Shown here in pieces: positions 1 through 8,217 of a stretch of 39,839 nucleotides of DNA. The number at the start of each line of letters is the position of its first letter. Positions within the stretch are counted from its first letter, which is position 1. Under the pieces are notes generated by a model, which did no database searches, was not told the origin of the DNA, and was given only the letters and a program-made list of their open reading frames with translations. This DNA comes from an uncultured Methanobrevibacter sp. (GTDB taxonomy: Archaea > Methanobacteriota > Methanobacteria > Methanobacteriales > Methanobacteriaceae). Location of the stretch: assembly GCF_946404245.1 (NCBI RefSeq), contig NZ_CAMJCX010000014.1:1-39839 (forward strand), in the 5' to 3' direction. Both the position numbers and the translations under genes were made by a program.

Positions 1-2
1 GT

Positions 3-104
3 GGTGAAATAGAAAGTTTATTATTCGCTCTTCAAGCAGCTATAGGAGCAATCATCATTGGTTACTTCTTCGGTTACTGGAGAGGACAAGGTAAAGAAGA
101 ATAA
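3..104 (+). CDS. cbiN: Cobalt/nickel ECF transporter CbiN, C-terminal end (cut by window edge)
   Basis: Only the last 33 codons are present. They read GEIESLLFALQAAIGAIIIG and then a short polar tail ending in KEE. CbiN proteins typically end with an E-S-L-L-F-x-L-Q-A-A-I-G membrane helix followed by a G-Y-x-x-G-Y tail, and this matches. CbiN is the small two-helix accessory subunit of cobalt ECF importers that works with CbiM. The next genes are the T subunit (cbiQ) and the ATPase (cbiO), which supports the call. The stop codon lies in the loop of a 10-bp stem (see 92-131). The N-terminus and promoter are outside the window. Confidence 0.85.
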   Translation, partial: GEIESLLFALQAAIGAIIIGYFFGYWRGQGKEE

Positions 105-131
105 TTTTTCTTCTTTATTAATTCTTTTTTT
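92..131 (+). terminator. Stem-loop over the cbiN stop codon followed by T7
   Basis: A perfect 10-bp stem is formed by TAAAGAAGAA (92-101) and TTCTTCTTTA (108-117). The TAA stop (102-104) lies in the 6-nt loop. A run of seven T follows at 125-131, directly before the cbiQ start at 140. By shape this is an intrinsic-type terminator or attenuator inside the transporter operon. The function is inferred. Confidence 0.5.
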
Positions 132-139
132 GTGATTTT

Positions 140-835
140 ATGAAATTTGACATGGATTATATTGCGCATCATAATGCTTTAACAGAAACAAATCCTTATT
201 TAAAATTGTTTATAACAATCTTCTTGTTAGTCTTAACTTTAGCATTGGATAATCTGTATTTTGATATTTTCATTTTCATTGCTATGTCAATTGTCATTTT
301 GGCAATAGCTAAAATTAATATTCGTTCCTATTTGAAATTTTTATCCATTCCCATGGTATTTGTTGTATTGACCTGTATTTTTTTAATTTTCTTCTTCGGT
401 AAGGGTGAAGTAATTTATGAAACAGGAATTTTTGGAATTGTAGTTACAACAGATTCACTTCATTATGGTGTTTACACATTCTTTAGAGTTATAGGATGTT
501 TGCCGTTACTGGGTTTTTTAGCTTTAACAACACCAATCGCAAAAATTTTGCATTGTTTGGAAACCTTGAAAGTTCCAAAAATCGTTATTGAAATAGCACT
601 TTTAATGTATAATACAATATTCATTTTCTTAAATGAAATTGACACTATGCAGAAAGCACAGGAAACACGTCTGGGATACAGTACTTATTTCGGTTCTTTT
701 AAATCACTGGGAGCCCTTGCAAGTACAATTTTTTTAAGGTCTCTTGACAAAAGTGAAACACTGCAACATTCTTTAGATTCAAGGGGATACACAGGTGAAC
801 TTCCTGTTTACGTACCACGAAAAAGGGAGGATTAA
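140..835 (+). CDS. cbiQ: Cobalt/nickel ECF transporter, transmembrane T subunit CbiQ
   Basis: This 231-residue membrane protein is the energy-coupling T subunit of a cobalt/nickel ECF importer. It links the substrate-binding CbiM/CbiN part to the ATPase. Visible features are the typical N-terminal stretch (IAHHNALTETNPYLKL), several hydrophobic helices between about residues 20 and 160, and the C-terminal cytoplasmic helices. Those carry the coupling motifs A-x-E-T-R-L-G and S-E-T-L-x-H-S-L-D-S-R-G; the family uses the A-R-G-type motifs here to dock onto the ATPase. The length is typical. It lies 35 bp after cbiN, and its stop is one base before the cbiO start codon. Cobalt is needed for corrinoids and nickel for F430 and hydrogenases in methanogens. 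Sequence alone does not tell the metal. Confidence 0.92.
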   Translation: MKFDMDYIAHHNALTETNPYLKLFITIFLLVLTLALDNLYFDIFIFIAMSIVILAIAKINIRSYLKFLSIPMVFVVLTCIFLIFFFGKGEVIYETGIFGIVVTTDSLHYGVYTFFRVIGCLPLLGFLALTTPIAKILHCLETLKVPKIVIEIALLMYNTIFIFLNEIDTMQKAQETRLGYSTYFGSFKSLGALASTIFLRSLDKSETLQHSLDSRGYTGELPVYVPRKRED

Positions 836-836
836 A

Positions 837-1670
837 ATGTTAGAAGTAAAAAATATTAAATATTCTTATAATTCAGATTATCAGGCCCTTAAAGGGGTTA
901 GTTTAAAAGTAGAGAAGGGTGAAATGGTAGCTCTTTTAGGTAAAAACGGTGCGGGTAAATCTACCTTGTTTCTTCACCTGAACGGTATTTACGAACCTGA
1001 TGAAGGACAGGTGTTTATTGATGGTGAAGAATTGAAATACGATAAAAAATCTTTGCTCAAATTCAGGCAAAAAGTGGGTATTGTATTCCAAAACCCTGAT
1101 GATCAAATATTCGCTCCAACAGTTGAAGAGGATGTTGCATTTGGACCTCTTAACTTGGGTTTGCCTATGGAAGAAGTTCAGGACAGAGTTGAAGAGGCTC
1201 TTTCTCGTGTTGGAATGAGTGGTTTTGAGAAAAAAGCACCTCATCATTTAAGTGGAGGTCAAAAGAAAAGGGTTGCTATTGCAGGTATTCTTGCCATGAA
1301 ACCTGAAATTATGGTTTTAGACGAGCCTACAGCAGGTTTGGATCCTCAAGGTGTAGTTAATCTACAAAAATTATTGAAGGATTTAAATGATGAAGGAATC
1401 ACAATTATAATCTCAACTCACGAAGTAGATTTAGTTCCGAACTATGCCCAAAGGATATTTGTTTTAGTTGATGGATTATTGATTGCAGAGGGTACTCCAA
1501 AAGAGATATTTGCACAACCTGAAATTCTTGAACAGGCAAATTTGAAAGTACCTATAGTAACTGAACTGTTCCAAAAGATTGAACAGGAAGGTTTTGACAT
1601 GGAAAATGACTATCCATTAACAATAGAAGAAGCTAAGGATAAGTTCTTGGAAATGTTCAATAAAAACTAA
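837..1670 (+). CDS. cbiO: Cobalt/nickel ECF transporter ATPase CbiO
   Basis: This is the ABC-type ATPase of the cobalt/nickel ECF importer, 277 residues from the chosen start. An in-frame ATG at 795 would overlap cbiQ. The ATG at 837 was preferred because GGGAGG (825-830) sits at the right distance and MLEVKNIKYSY is the usual family N-terminus. Motifs seen are Walker A GKNGAGKST (residues 35-43), Q-loop V-F-Q-N-P-D-D-Q, signature LSGGQKKR (from 138), Walker B MVLDEPTAGLDP and the H-switch STHEVD. The short C-terminal extension is normal for CbiO. The gene closes the cbi operon; a T-rich stretch (1672-1680) follows the stop. Confidence 0.93.
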   Translation: MLEVKNIKYSYNSDYQALKGVSLKVEKGEMVALLGKNGAGKSTLFLHLNGIYEPDEGQVFIDGEELKYDKKSLLKFRQKVGIVFQNPDDQIFAPTVEEDVAFGPLNLGLPMEEVQDRVEEALSRVGMSGFEKKAPHHLSGGQKKRVAIAGILAMKPEIMVLDEPTAGLDPQGVVNLQKLLKDLNDEGITIIISTHEVDLVPNYAQRIFVLVDGLLIAEGTPKEIFAQPEILEQANLKVPIVTELFQKIEQEGFDMENDYPLTIEEAKDKFLEMFNKN

Positions 1671-1710
1671 TTTTTTTTTAAATCAGATTTTTTTCATAAT
1701 TTTGACATCG

Positions 1711-1745
1711 AAAGTATTACTCAAAGTAATAAATAATAATACTTT
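1711..1745. repeat. AAAGTATTA inverted repeat between cbiO and ribC
   Basis: AAAGTATTA (1711-1719) and TAATACTTT (1737-1745) are perfect 9-bp arms with a 17-nt spacer. A related AGTATTATT/AATAATACT pair overlaps the uspA stop at 26186-26208, and AATACTTT forms part of the palindrome at 9718-9741. The repeat could be the 3' end of the cbi transcript or lie just upstream of the ribC promoter. Its role is not known. Confidence 0.4.
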
Positions 1746-1760
1746 TGTATTTTTAACTAA

Positions 1761-1798
1761 ACATTTATATTATTAAAAACATATTTTTTCATAAGGTG
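1761..1798 (+). promoter_or_regulatory. Probable ribC promoter and ribosome binding site
   Basis: AAACATTTATATTA has the look of an archaeal BRE plus TATA box (TATA about 1764-1772), some 40 bp upstream of the ATG at 1806. AAGGTG (1793-1798) is a good ribosome binding site. The five genes that follow are closely packed and this is the only clear promoter before them. Confidence 0.4.
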
Positions 1799-1799
1799 A

Positions 1800-2264
<465 letters not shown>

Positions 2265-2275
2265 CAAGGTGTAAA

Positions 2276-2980
2276 ATGGAATATAAAATAACTAAAGAGG
2301 ATAAGGATGCCACATATGTGGTCCTTCCCGCATATAATGAGGCAACAAGAATCCAACCTGTAATCGAAGCAATTGCAGAGAAAGGATATAATATGGTCAT
2401 TGTCAATGACGGTTCATCAGACAATACTTTAGACGTTATTCTTGAGTCTAAAAGGAAATATCCTGATAAGGTTCATGTTTATTCATTGCTCATTAACAGG
2501 GGGGTGGGTGTTGCAACCCAGACTGGATTTGACGCTGCCTTGAAATTCAATTCAAAATATATTGTAAGCATGGACTCTGACGGCCAGCATTCCGCTGACG
2601 ATTTGGATGCTGTCATAAAACCGTTGGTTATAGGTGAAGCTCAGGCTGTAATTGGTGTAAGGCCACTTAAGGACATGCCTAGAAGCAGAAACTACGCCAA
2701 TGCGATAATGAACTTTTTAACAAGGATATTTTATAGGGTTAATGTGAGCGACTCACAAACAGGTTTCAGGGCAATCACTAGGGAAGCCTTGGATAAAATC
2801 AGCATTAACGCTACAGGATATCTCATATCTTCAGAATTCATTCGTGAAATCAATGACAATAATATTCCATTTGCAGAAGTTCCGATTGAGACTATTTACA
2901 CTCCAGAGACTCAGGCCAAAGGCACAAACGTTAGTGTTGCAATTAAGATATTGCTTCAAATGATAAAACATCAATTTTAA
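2276..2980 (+). CDS. Family 2 glycosyltransferase, dolichol-phosphate-mannose-synthase-like
   Basis: This 234-residue cytoplasmic GT-A enzyme probably transfers a sugar from a nucleotide donor to a polyprenyl phosphate or another acceptor. It shows the GT2 nucleotide-binding start (V-V-L-P-A-Y-N-E), V-I-V-N-D-G-S-S-D-N-T, the metal-binding D-S-D-G-Q-H motif and the acceptor-loop D-S-Q-T-G-F-R-A-I. No C-terminal membrane helices are present, unlike many dolichol-phosphate transferases. The next gene is a DUF2304 membrane protein 9 bp away; such pairs are common and may act as one membrane-associated unit. The sugar and acceptor cannot be read from sequence. AAGGTG (2267-2272) is the ribosome binding site. 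Confidence 0.85.
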   Translation: MEYKITKEDKDATYVVLPAYNEATRIQPVIEAIAEKGYNMVIVNDGSSDNTLDVILESKRKYPDKVHVYSLLINRGVGVATQTGFDAALKFNSKYIVSMDSDGQHSADDLDAVIKPLVIGEAQAVIGVRPLKDMPRSRNYANAIMNFLTRIFYRVNVSDSQTGFRAITREALDKISINATGYLISSEFIREINDNNIPFAEVPIETIYTPETQAKGTNVSVAIKILLQMIKHQF

Positions 2981-2989
2981 GGTGGTAAA

Positions 2990-3337
2990 ATGCTTTTATA
3001 TTCTTTTATATTTCCAATAATTTCTATCCTAGCCATAGTGTGGTTTGCATTTAGATATTTGAGGGGGAAAAATTCTTTCTTTACAACAATATTGTGGTCT
3101 ATTTTTTGGATAATCGTAGCAATATTTTCACTTTTCCCAAATCTAAGTAACTCTTTCGCTAGAATGGTCGGTATAACCCGTGGTTTGGACTTTATAATCA
3201 TTTTAGTATTCATAATATTGTTCTACACAGTTTTAAGATTATACTTTATTGTGGATAAACTGCAAAATGACATGAATACCATTGTAAAGCAGGTAGCAAT
3301 ACAGAATGAAATCACTCTTGACGACGAAGAGGAATAA
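2990..3337 (+). CDS. DUF2304 family small membrane protein
   Basis: This 115-residue protein has three likely membrane helices (about residues 2-21, 33-50 and 66-90) and then a charged C-terminal tail with a predicted amphipathic helix (V-D-K-L-Q-N-D-M-N-T-I-V-K-Q-V-A). The pattern W-x-I-F-W-I-I-V-A-I-F-S-L-F-P is characteristic of DUF2304. These proteins are usually encoded next to family 2 glycosyltransferases, as here. A role as membrane anchor or assistant for the upstream glycosyltransferase is inferred; no biochemical function is established to my knowledge. Confidence 0.8.
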   Translation: MLLYSFIFPIISILAIVWFAFRYLRGKNSFFTTILWSIFWIIVAIFSLFPNLSNSFARMVGITRGLDFIIILVFIILFYTVLRLYFIVDKLQNDMNTIVKQVAIQNEITLDDEEE

Positions 3338-3340
3338 TTT

Positions 3341-4009
3341 ATGTTATATTTCAGAGGATGCACCGCACGCGAGAAGCAGACAGGCATTGCTGAGGCAACT
3401 GAAAGAATTCTAGAAATAGCCGGTGTGGATTTTCACACACTGGATGATGAAAAATGTTGCGGATCTGTTTTGCTGAGGACTGGTTTTATTGATGAGGCAG
3501 CTGAGCAGATCAAAAAGAACACCGAAATTCTTAAAGGCGAAAAAATCATCACTTCCTGTGCGGGATGCTATAAGACATTGAAAGAGGATTATGAAGGATT
3601 GGATGTAGTCCACATTTCCCAATTATTGAATGATTTAATAAGTGACGGTAAACTTGATTTGTCCAAAAAGAATTTGGACGTCACATATCATGATTCATGC
3701 CATCTGGGTCGTCACTGTGATGTTTTTGATGAGCCTAGAAATGTTATCAAATCTGTTGCAAACCTGATTGAGATGGATAATATCCGTGAAAACAGCCTGT
3801 GCTGCGGTGCTGGCGGTGGTGTAAAGTCAGCATATCCGGAAATTGCTAATCAGATGGCTTCATCACGTCTTGAACAGGCAAAGCAAACCGGCTGTGAAAC
3901 CTTAGTGACACCATGTCCGTTTTGCAAGCTCAATCTGGAAAATGATGATGTTGAAGTTTTGGACCTGACAGAATTTTTAGTTAAATATGGTGGTATAGAT
4001 GGAGAATAG
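3341..4009 (+). CDS. CCG-domain iron-sulfur protein, LutA/HdrB-like
   Basis: This 222-residue protein has two cysteine-rich CCG domains. The first has C7, a CCGSV motif and S-C-A-G-C; the second has C-H-L-G-R-H-C, C-C-G-A-G-G-G and P-C-P-F-C-K. CCG domains bind non-cubane or 4Fe-4S clusters in heterodisulfide reductase HdrB, succinate dehydrogenase SdhE, thiol:fumarate reductase and LutA/GlpC. It is about the size of LutA and lacks any ferredoxin domain. It overlaps the next gene, a LUD plus ferredoxin protein, by 11 bp, the usual LutA/LutB arrangement. The substrate is unknown; a lactate-type oxidase or an electron-transfer module are both possible. Confidence 0.75.
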   Translation: MLYFRGCTAREKQTGIAEATERILEIAGVDFHTLDDEKCCGSVLLRTGFIDEAAEQIKKNTEILKGEKIITSCAGCYKTLKEDYEGLDVVHISQLLNDLISDGKLDLSKKNLDVTYHDSCHLGRHCDVFDEPRNVIKSVANLIEMDNIRENSLCCGAGGGVKSAYPEIANQMASSRLEQAKQTGCETLVTPCPFCKLNLENDDVEVLDLTEFLVKYGGIDGE

Positions 4010-5201
4010 TGAACTTGAAACAATGAGAAAATCCTTCAACACAGTTAAAAGAAGGTCAAACACCATAAAGGACTCACCATCCACTAAAAGACTTATCAAA
4101 AGGGTTCAGGAAATCAAGGAGTACTCAATTGAAAATAATGATGAGCTGTTTGCCCTGGCGCTTGAATCATTCAAACGCAATGACATTGATTTCAGGATAG
4201 CGGACACCGCACAGGATGCGCTTGACATTATCGATGAATTGCTTGAGGAGTATGGCTGCACTGCAATAGCTAAGGCAAAATCCAATACATTGGGAGAAAT
4301 CAACCTTAAAAATCATCTTAAGGATACTGACATTGACATTGTTGAAACAGATTTGGGAGACAGGATTTTACAGCTTAAAAAGACTGACAATAAGCCGGTT
4401 CATCCGACAGGACCAGCTTCCCATTTGAACATTTCAAGAATCACAGACATTGTCAATGAATCCTTGGACGTTAATGTCAATCCTGAAGCCAGGGAAATCA
4501 TGGAGGTTGTCAGGCATGATGTTCTAAAACGCCTTGAAAATGCCAATGTAGGTATAAGTGGAGCCAATGCTATAGCCTCCGAAGAGGGATCCCTTGTAAT
4601 GGTTCACAATGAGGGCAATATTTCAATAGTTTCACTAAAAGATTTGCATATAATCGTAGCTGGAATTGATAAAATTGTACCTACTTTGGAAGATGCAATC
4701 TCTGTTGTAAAGCTGGAGACAATTTTTGCTACTGGAAACTATGTTACTTCATATATGAATGTTATTTCAGGGCCGTCAAAAACAGCTGACATTGAAAAAA
4801 AGCTCCTGAAAAATATGTATGGTGCCGAAAAGGTTGTTGTAATTTTACTTGACAACGGAAGAAGTGATGCAACACCGGAATGCCTGTACTGCATAGGATG
4901 CGGAAACTGTGTTGTTCACTGTCCGGTATATAATGCCGTGGGCAATGAGTTCGGATTCAACAACTATCTGGGCGGTCGTGGCGTTGCGATGTCAAAATTC
5001 ATTGAAGATGATGAGACATGCTACAATTCAGGCCTTTACATGTGTACCTTATGCGGATTGTGCACATTGAACTGTCCGGTGTCAATTCCTACAAATGAAA
5101 TAATTGAAAACATGAGAAAGTTATCAACAGATGTTGGATTCTATCCCAAAGCACATGGGGTAATCAAAAACAATGTTCGGGATAATGATTCTCCTTATTA
5201 A
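3999..5201 (+). CDS. LUD-domain protein with two 4Fe-4S clusters, LutB-like
   Basis: This 400-residue cytoplasmic protein has an N-terminal LUD domain (roughly residues 45-280) with the family stretches A-x-A-K-S-N-T-L-G-E-I-N-L, H-P-T-G-P-A-S-H-L-N and G-I-S-G-A-N-A-I-A-S-E-E-G-S-L. A dicluster ferredoxin part follows: C295-x2-C-x2-C-x3-CP and C349-x2-C-x2-C-x3-CP. This architecture is that of LutB, the central subunit of the LutABC L-lactate oxidation complex; LutB is somewhat longer. With the overlapping CCG protein it probably forms a soluble complex. No separate LutC follows. The true substrate in a methanogen is uncertain. A T7 run (5208-5214) follows the stop. Confidence 0.75.
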   Translation: MENSELETMRKSFNTVKRRSNTIKDSPSTKRLIKRVQEIKEYSIENNDELFALALESFKRNDIDFRIADTAQDALDIIDELLEEYGCTAIAKAKSNTLGEINLKNHLKDTDIDIVETDLGDRILQLKKTDNKPVHPTGPASHLNISRITDIVNESLDVNVNPEAREIMEVVRHDVLKRLENANVGISGANAIASEEGSLVMVHNEGNISIVSLKDLHIIVAGIDKIVPTLEDAISVVKLETIFATGNYVTSYMNVISGPSKTADIEKKLLKNMYGAEKVVVILLDNGRSDATPECLYCIGCGNCVVHCPVYNAVGNEFGFNNYLGGRGVAMSKFIEDDETCYNSGLYMCTLCGLCTLNCPVSIPTNEIIENMRKLSTDVGFYPKAHGVIKNNVRDNDSPY

Positions 5202-5264
5202 TTCTATTTTTTTAAAAAATTTCCCCAAAAAGCAATAATATTATAAATAATAAGGAAGTAATAT

Positions 5265-5284
5265 TATTATATTATAATATAATA
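5265..5284. promoter_or_regulatory. AT-only 20-bp palindrome just upstream of mfnB
   Basis: TATTATATTATAATATAATA is a perfect 20-bp palindrome. It ends 2 bases before TTGGAGG, the ribosome binding site of mfnB (ATG at 5298). It overlaps possible TATA boxes, so it may be a promoter or operator. It consists of A and T only, so chance is a real alternative. Confidence 0.3.
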
Positions 5285-5297
5285 TTGGAGGAAATTT

Positions 5298-6011
5298 ATG
5301 CTTCTATTAATAAGTCCTATAAATCGTGAAGAAGCTCTTGAATCAATTAAAGGTGGAGCAGATATTGTTGATGTTAAAAATCCTAAAGAAGGTTCTTTAG
5401 GTGCTAATTTCCCTTGGGTAATTAAAGAAATCAGGGAATTAACTCCTGAAGACAAGCTTGTAAGTGCAACTTTGGGTGATGTGCCTTACAAACCGGGTAC
5501 AGTTTCCCTTGCAGCAATGGGCGCTCACGTTTCCGGAGCAGATTATATTAAAGTTGGATTATATGGAACAAAAGACCATGATGAAGCAGTTGAAGTCATG
5601 GAAAATGTTGTAAAAACTGTAAAAGATGTTAGTGAAGATACTATTATTGTGGCAGCAGGTTATGCTGATGCTCACCGTGTAGGTGCTGTAGGTCCTATGG
5701 AAATTCCAAAAGTGGCAAAAGATGCCGGATGCGACCTTGCAATGCTTGACACTGCTGTTAAAGACGGTCATACCTTATTTGATTATCTGGATATTGACCA
5801 ATTAAAAGAATTTGTTGAAGAAGCTCACGGCTATGGATTGTTGACTGCACTTGCAGGATCTGTCAAAAAAGAACAGCTCAAACCGTTACATGATATCGGT
5901 TGTGATGTTGTTGGTATCAGAGGCGCTGCATGTGTTGGCGGTGACAGAAACACCGGTAAAATCCACCATACCGCAGTTGCAGAGCTCAAAGAATTATGTG
6001 ATTCATTCTAA
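5298..6011 (+). CDS. mfnB: (5-formylfuran-3-yl)methyl phosphate synthase MfnB
   Basis: This 237-residue TIM-barrel enzyme makes 4-(hydroxymethyl)-2-furancarboxaldehyde phosphate from two glyceraldehyde-3-phosphates, the first committed step to the furan of methanofuran. The N-terminus [20 protein letters not shown] and the [13 protein letters not shown] motif are typical. Lys27 and Lys85 (in Y-I-K-V-G-L-Y-G) fall at the positions known as active-site lysines in the Methanocaldococcus enzyme. The length is typical. GGAGG sits 8 bases before the ATG. guaB starts 13 bp downstream, so the two are probably co-transcribed. Confidence 0.95.
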   Translation: MLLLISPINREEALESIKGGADIVDVKNPKEGSLGANFPWVIKEIRELTPEDKLVSATLGDVPYKPGTVSLAAMGAHVSGADYIKVGLYGTKDHDEAVEVMENVVKTVKDVSEDTIIVAAGYADAHRVGAVGPMEIPKVAKDAGCDLAMLDTAVKDGHTLFDYLDIDQLKEFVEEAHGYGLLTALAGSVKKEQLKPLHDIGCDVVGIRGAACVGGDRNTGKIHHTAVAELKELCDSF

Positions 6012-6024
6012 TTAGGTGTAATTT

Positions 6025-7509
6025 ATGTCATATTCAAAAAAAGTTCAAGAAGCAAGAATGTCTTATACTTTTGATGATTTTCTCTTAACTCCAAATGCAA
6101 GTTATGTTGAACCTAAGGACATCGACACTACTGTCGAATTAGGTAAAGGAATAAAATTAAACATTCCTGTTTTAAGTGCGGCAATGGATACCGTAACTGA
6201 AGCAGACCTTGCAATCGCTATGGCACAGCAAGGGGGTATAGGAGTTATCCACAGAAACATCTCACTGGAAAGACAAGTTGAAGAAGTTAAAAAAGTTAAA
6301 AACGCTGAAGATTTAACAATTCGTGATGTTATAACCATTTCACCTGATTCCACTGTAGCTGAAGCTCAAGTGATAATGCGCAATGAACTTATCAGTGGTT
6401 TGCCAGTTGTTGATGGTGATAAGATTATGGGTATTATCTCAAAAAGGGATATCAGGCCTGTTTTAAAATCAGAACCTTCCACTGCAATTAAGGAAATAAT
6501 GACTTCCGATGTCGTTACAGTTGAGGAAGGGGTTTCCGCTGAAGAGGCTTTGAATGTTGCTTATGAAAATAAGGTTGAAAGGCTTCCTGTTGTCCGTGAC
6601 GGAAAATTAGTGGGAATTATTACTATTAAAGATATCTTAAATCAATCACAATACCCTGATGCTGCACGTGACAAAAACGGAGATTTTTTGGTTGCAGCTG
6701 CATGCGGTCCATTTGATTTGGACAGAGCTATGGCACTTGACCAGGCTGGTGCAGATGTCATTTCCATTGACTGTGCTCATGCTCATAACATGAACGTTGT
6801 TAAATTCACAGAAACCATTAAAGATAATATTGATGCTGAATTATGTGTTGGTAACATTGCTACCGCTCAGGCAGCTGAAGACTTAATATCCATGGGTGTA
6901 GATGCACTTAAAGTGGGTATCGGTCCGGGTTCAATGTGTACCACCCGTATTGTAGCAGGTGTTGGTGTACCTCAACTCACTGCTATTTCTGATGTGGCTG
7001 ATGCTGCTGCAGATTCAGGCGTTCCTGTAATTGCAGACGGAGGTATCAGATATTCCGGTGATGTTGCAAAAGCTATCGGTGCTGGTGCAGATGCAGTAAT
7101 GCTCGGAAACTTACTTGCAGCATCCTTAGAAGCTCCTGGTGAAATTGTTGTAATGAACGGAAAACAATACAAAAAATACCGTGGAATGGGATCCATGGGT
7201 GCAATGACCAGTGAGTATGATGGTGGAGCAGACAGATACTTCCAAGGTCAAAAAAGTAAAATGAACCATACTAAATACGTGCCTGAAGGAATTGAAGGTG
7301 CTGTACCATACAGAGGAACCATTGCAGAAATTTTATTCCAATTAGTAGGTGGTTTAAAATCATCTATGGGTTATTGCGGTGCAAAAGACATTGCTGCAAT
7401 GAAAGAAAAAGCAAACTTTGTTAGAATTACAAGTAGTGGTATTAAAGAATCCCACCCTCATGACTTGTTAATTACTAATGAAAGTCCTAATTATCCAACT
7501 CTCGAATAG
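6025..7509 (+). CDS. guaB: IMP dehydrogenase
   Basis: This 494-residue enzyme oxidises IMP to XMP with NAD, the first step from IMP to GMP. The order is N-terminal barrel part ([11 protein letters not shown]), two CBS domains in tandem (about residues 95-205), then the rest of the barrel. The latter carries D-C-A-H, G-N-I-A-T-A, the active-site loop G-P-G-S-M-C-T-T-R with Cys305, [10 protein letters not shown] and the flap [10 protein letters not shown]. All expected catalytic parts are present and the length is normal. It follows mfnB with a GGTG ribosome binding site in the 13-bp gap. The stop codon is inside an 11-bp stem-loop. Confidence 0.96.
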   Translation: MSYSKKVQEARMSYTFDDFLLTPNASYVEPKDIDTTVELGKGIKLNIPVLSAAMDTVTEADLAIAMAQQGGIGVIHRNISLERQVEEVKKVKNAEDLTIRDVITISPDSTVAEAQVIMRNELISGLPVVDGDKIMGIISKRDIRPVLKSEPSTAIKEIMTSDVVTVEEGVSAEEALNVAYENKVERLPVVRDGKLVGIITIKDILNQSQYPDAARDKNGDFLVAAACGPFDLDRAMALDQAGADVISIDCAHAHNMNVVKFTETIKDNIDAELCVGNIATAQAAEDLISMGVDALKVGIGPGSMCTTRIVAGVGVPQLTAISDVADAAADSGVPVIADGGIRYSGDVAKAIGAGADAVMLGNLLAASLEAPGEIVVMNGKQYKKYRGMGSMGAMTSEYDGGADRYFQGQKSKMNHTKYVPEGIEGAVPYRGTIAEILFQLVGGLKSSMGYCGAKDIAAMKEKANFVRITSSGIKESHPHDLLITNESPNYPTLE

Positions 7510-7531
7510 TTGGGTAATCAATTATATTTTT
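7490..7531 (+). terminator. Stem-loop over the guaB stop codon followed by T5
   Basis: Positions 7490-7500 pair with 7508-7518 over 11 bp, including one G-T wobble (core TCCAACT/AGTTGGG). The loop is CTCGAAT. The TAG stop (7507-7509) spans the loop and the second arm. T5 follows at 7527-7531. Confidence 0.5.
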
Positions 7532-7589
7532 AGATGAGATTATTAGTAGTGACATAAAGATTTATAGGTAAAAAAAATTCTCATCTAAA
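7529..7589 (+). repeat. Second inverted repeat downstream of guaB
   Basis: TTTAGATGAGA (7529-7539) and TCTCATCTAAA (7579-7589) are perfect 11-bp arms enclosing 39 nt. It lies between the guaB terminator-like hairpin and the L37Ae promoter. It may be part of the guaB 3' end or a small structured RNA. The loop shows no tRNA or box C/D features. Confidence 0.4.
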
Positions 7590-7644
7590 TCAATATTTTT
7601 TATGCATTTTTAATGGTTTTTTCTTAAAAATGCTTATTTTTAGC

Positions 7645-7670
7645 AAACCTTTAAATATTAGTTTATACTA
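7645..7670 (+). promoter_or_regulatory. Promoter of the L37Ae operon (two candidate TATA boxes)
   Basis: AAACCTTTAAATA has a good BRE plus TATA form (TATA about 7650-7657), and TTTATACTA (7662-7670) is a second candidate. Either gives transcription starting near 7678-7692 and a leader of about 80-95 nt before the ATG at 7772, which is long for this window. Confidence 0.5.
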
Positions 7671-7680
7671 TATTATCATA

Positions 7681-7734
7681 TTAGATAATTTTATGATTAT
7701 TTTAGATAATCTATGTAAATTCAAAGAATTTACA
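7681..7734 (+). promoter_or_regulatory. Leader elements of the L37Ae operon: TTAGATAAT repeat and 9-bp hairpin
   Basis: TTAGATAAT occurs at 7681-7689 and again at 7702-7710, a 21-bp period (about two helical turns). It is followed by a perfect hairpin, TGTAAATTC (7714-7722), loop AAA, GAATTTACA (7726-7734). All lie between the promoter and the L37Ae start, so an operator or an autoregulatory mRNA structure is possible. This is inference from position only. Confidence 0.35.
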
Positions 7735-7771
7735 GTTTAATTAAATTTTATTTATTACGGAGAGAATATAA

Positions 7772-8041
7772 ATGGCAAGAACTAAAAAAGTTGGTATCAC
7801 AGGTAGGTTCGGTGCAAGATACGGAAGAAAAGCAAAAAGATCTGTTAAACTCATTGAAGAAAACATGAAAAAAAATCATGTTTGTCCTAAATGTGATAGA
7901 CCTTATGTAAAAAGACAAGCTGCTGGAATTTGGAAATGCAGAAAATGTGGTGCAGTATTCACTGGAGGAGCTTACGTTCCACAAACTCCTATGGCAAAAT
8001 CTGCAGCACGCAGTATCAGAGACATTAAAGTGGAGGAATAG
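7772..8041 (+). CDS. rpl37ae: 50S ribosomal protein L37Ae (eL43)
   Basis: This 89-residue zinc-ribbon protein belongs to the archaeal/eukaryotic large ribosomal subunit. It shows the family start [18 protein letters not shown] and a C-P-K-C...C-R-K-C zinc ribbon ([14 protein letters not shown]). The C-terminus (G-G-A-Y-V-P-Q-T) is typical, as is the length. It opens the conserved archaeal operon L37Ae, RNA polymerase subunit P, Brix, Pcc1, prefoldin beta, DUF3194. GGAGAG precedes the ATG. Its last codons provide the ribosome binding site (GGAGG) of the next gene. Confidence 0.96.
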   Translation: MARTKKVGITGRFGARYGRKAKRSVKLIEENMKKNHVCPKCDRPYVKRQAAGIWKCRKCGAVFTGGAYVPQTPMAKSAARSIRDIKVEE

Positions 8042-8044
8042 GCT

Positions 8045-8176
8045 TTGTATAGATGTCCACGTTGTGGAGCAGAAGTAGACCATAAAAGCTACATGGAAAA
8101 TAAATGTCCTAAATGCAGATATAGGATTTTATTTAAAAATGTTCCAGAAACTACTAGAGTAATAAAAGCAAGATAA
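8045..8176 (+). CDS. rpo12: DNA-directed RNA polymerase subunit P (Rpo12), TTG start
   Basis: This 43-residue zinc protein is archaeal RNA polymerase subunit P, the homologue of eukaryotic Rpb12. It reads (M)YRCPRCGAEV with a second C-P-K-C-R-Y-R-I-L-F pair and ends T-R-V-I-K-A-R, all typical of the family. No ATG lies upstream of the first zinc pair. TTG at 8045 is the best start because GTGGAGGAA (the end of L37Ae) is at the correct distance and it yields M-Y-R-C. Its stop is in the loop of a 9-bp stem. The gene is short and easily missed by ORF finders. Confidence 0.92.
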   Translation: MYRCPRCGAEVDHKSYMENKCPKCRYRILFKNVPETTRVIKAR

Positions 8177-8201
8177 TTTCTTTGCTTTTACTAATTTTTT
8201 T
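8163..8201 (+). terminator. Stem-loop over the rpo12 stop codon followed by T7
   Basis: TAAAAGCAA (8163-8171) and TTGCTTTTA (8182-8190) form a perfect 9-bp stem. The TAA stop (8174-8176) is in the 10-nt loop. T7 follows at 8195-8201. Because downstream operon genes are expected to be expressed, it may attenuate rather than fully terminate. Confidence 0.5.
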
Positions 8202-8217
8202 ACTATTTTTGATTTAA

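Noticed and set aside
795-836. Earlier ATG start of CbiO
   Set aside because: It overlaps cbiQ, lacks a ribosome binding site and adds residues absent from the family; GGGAGG precedes the ATG at 837.
936-1247. Minus-strand frame of 103 codons opposite cbiO
   Set aside because: It lies wholly inside the ABC ATPase gene on the other strand and has no family features or own promoter.
7529-7600. Box C/D small RNA
   Set aside because: GATGA is present but there is no D box (CTGA) at a fitting place, so only an inverted repeat is reported.
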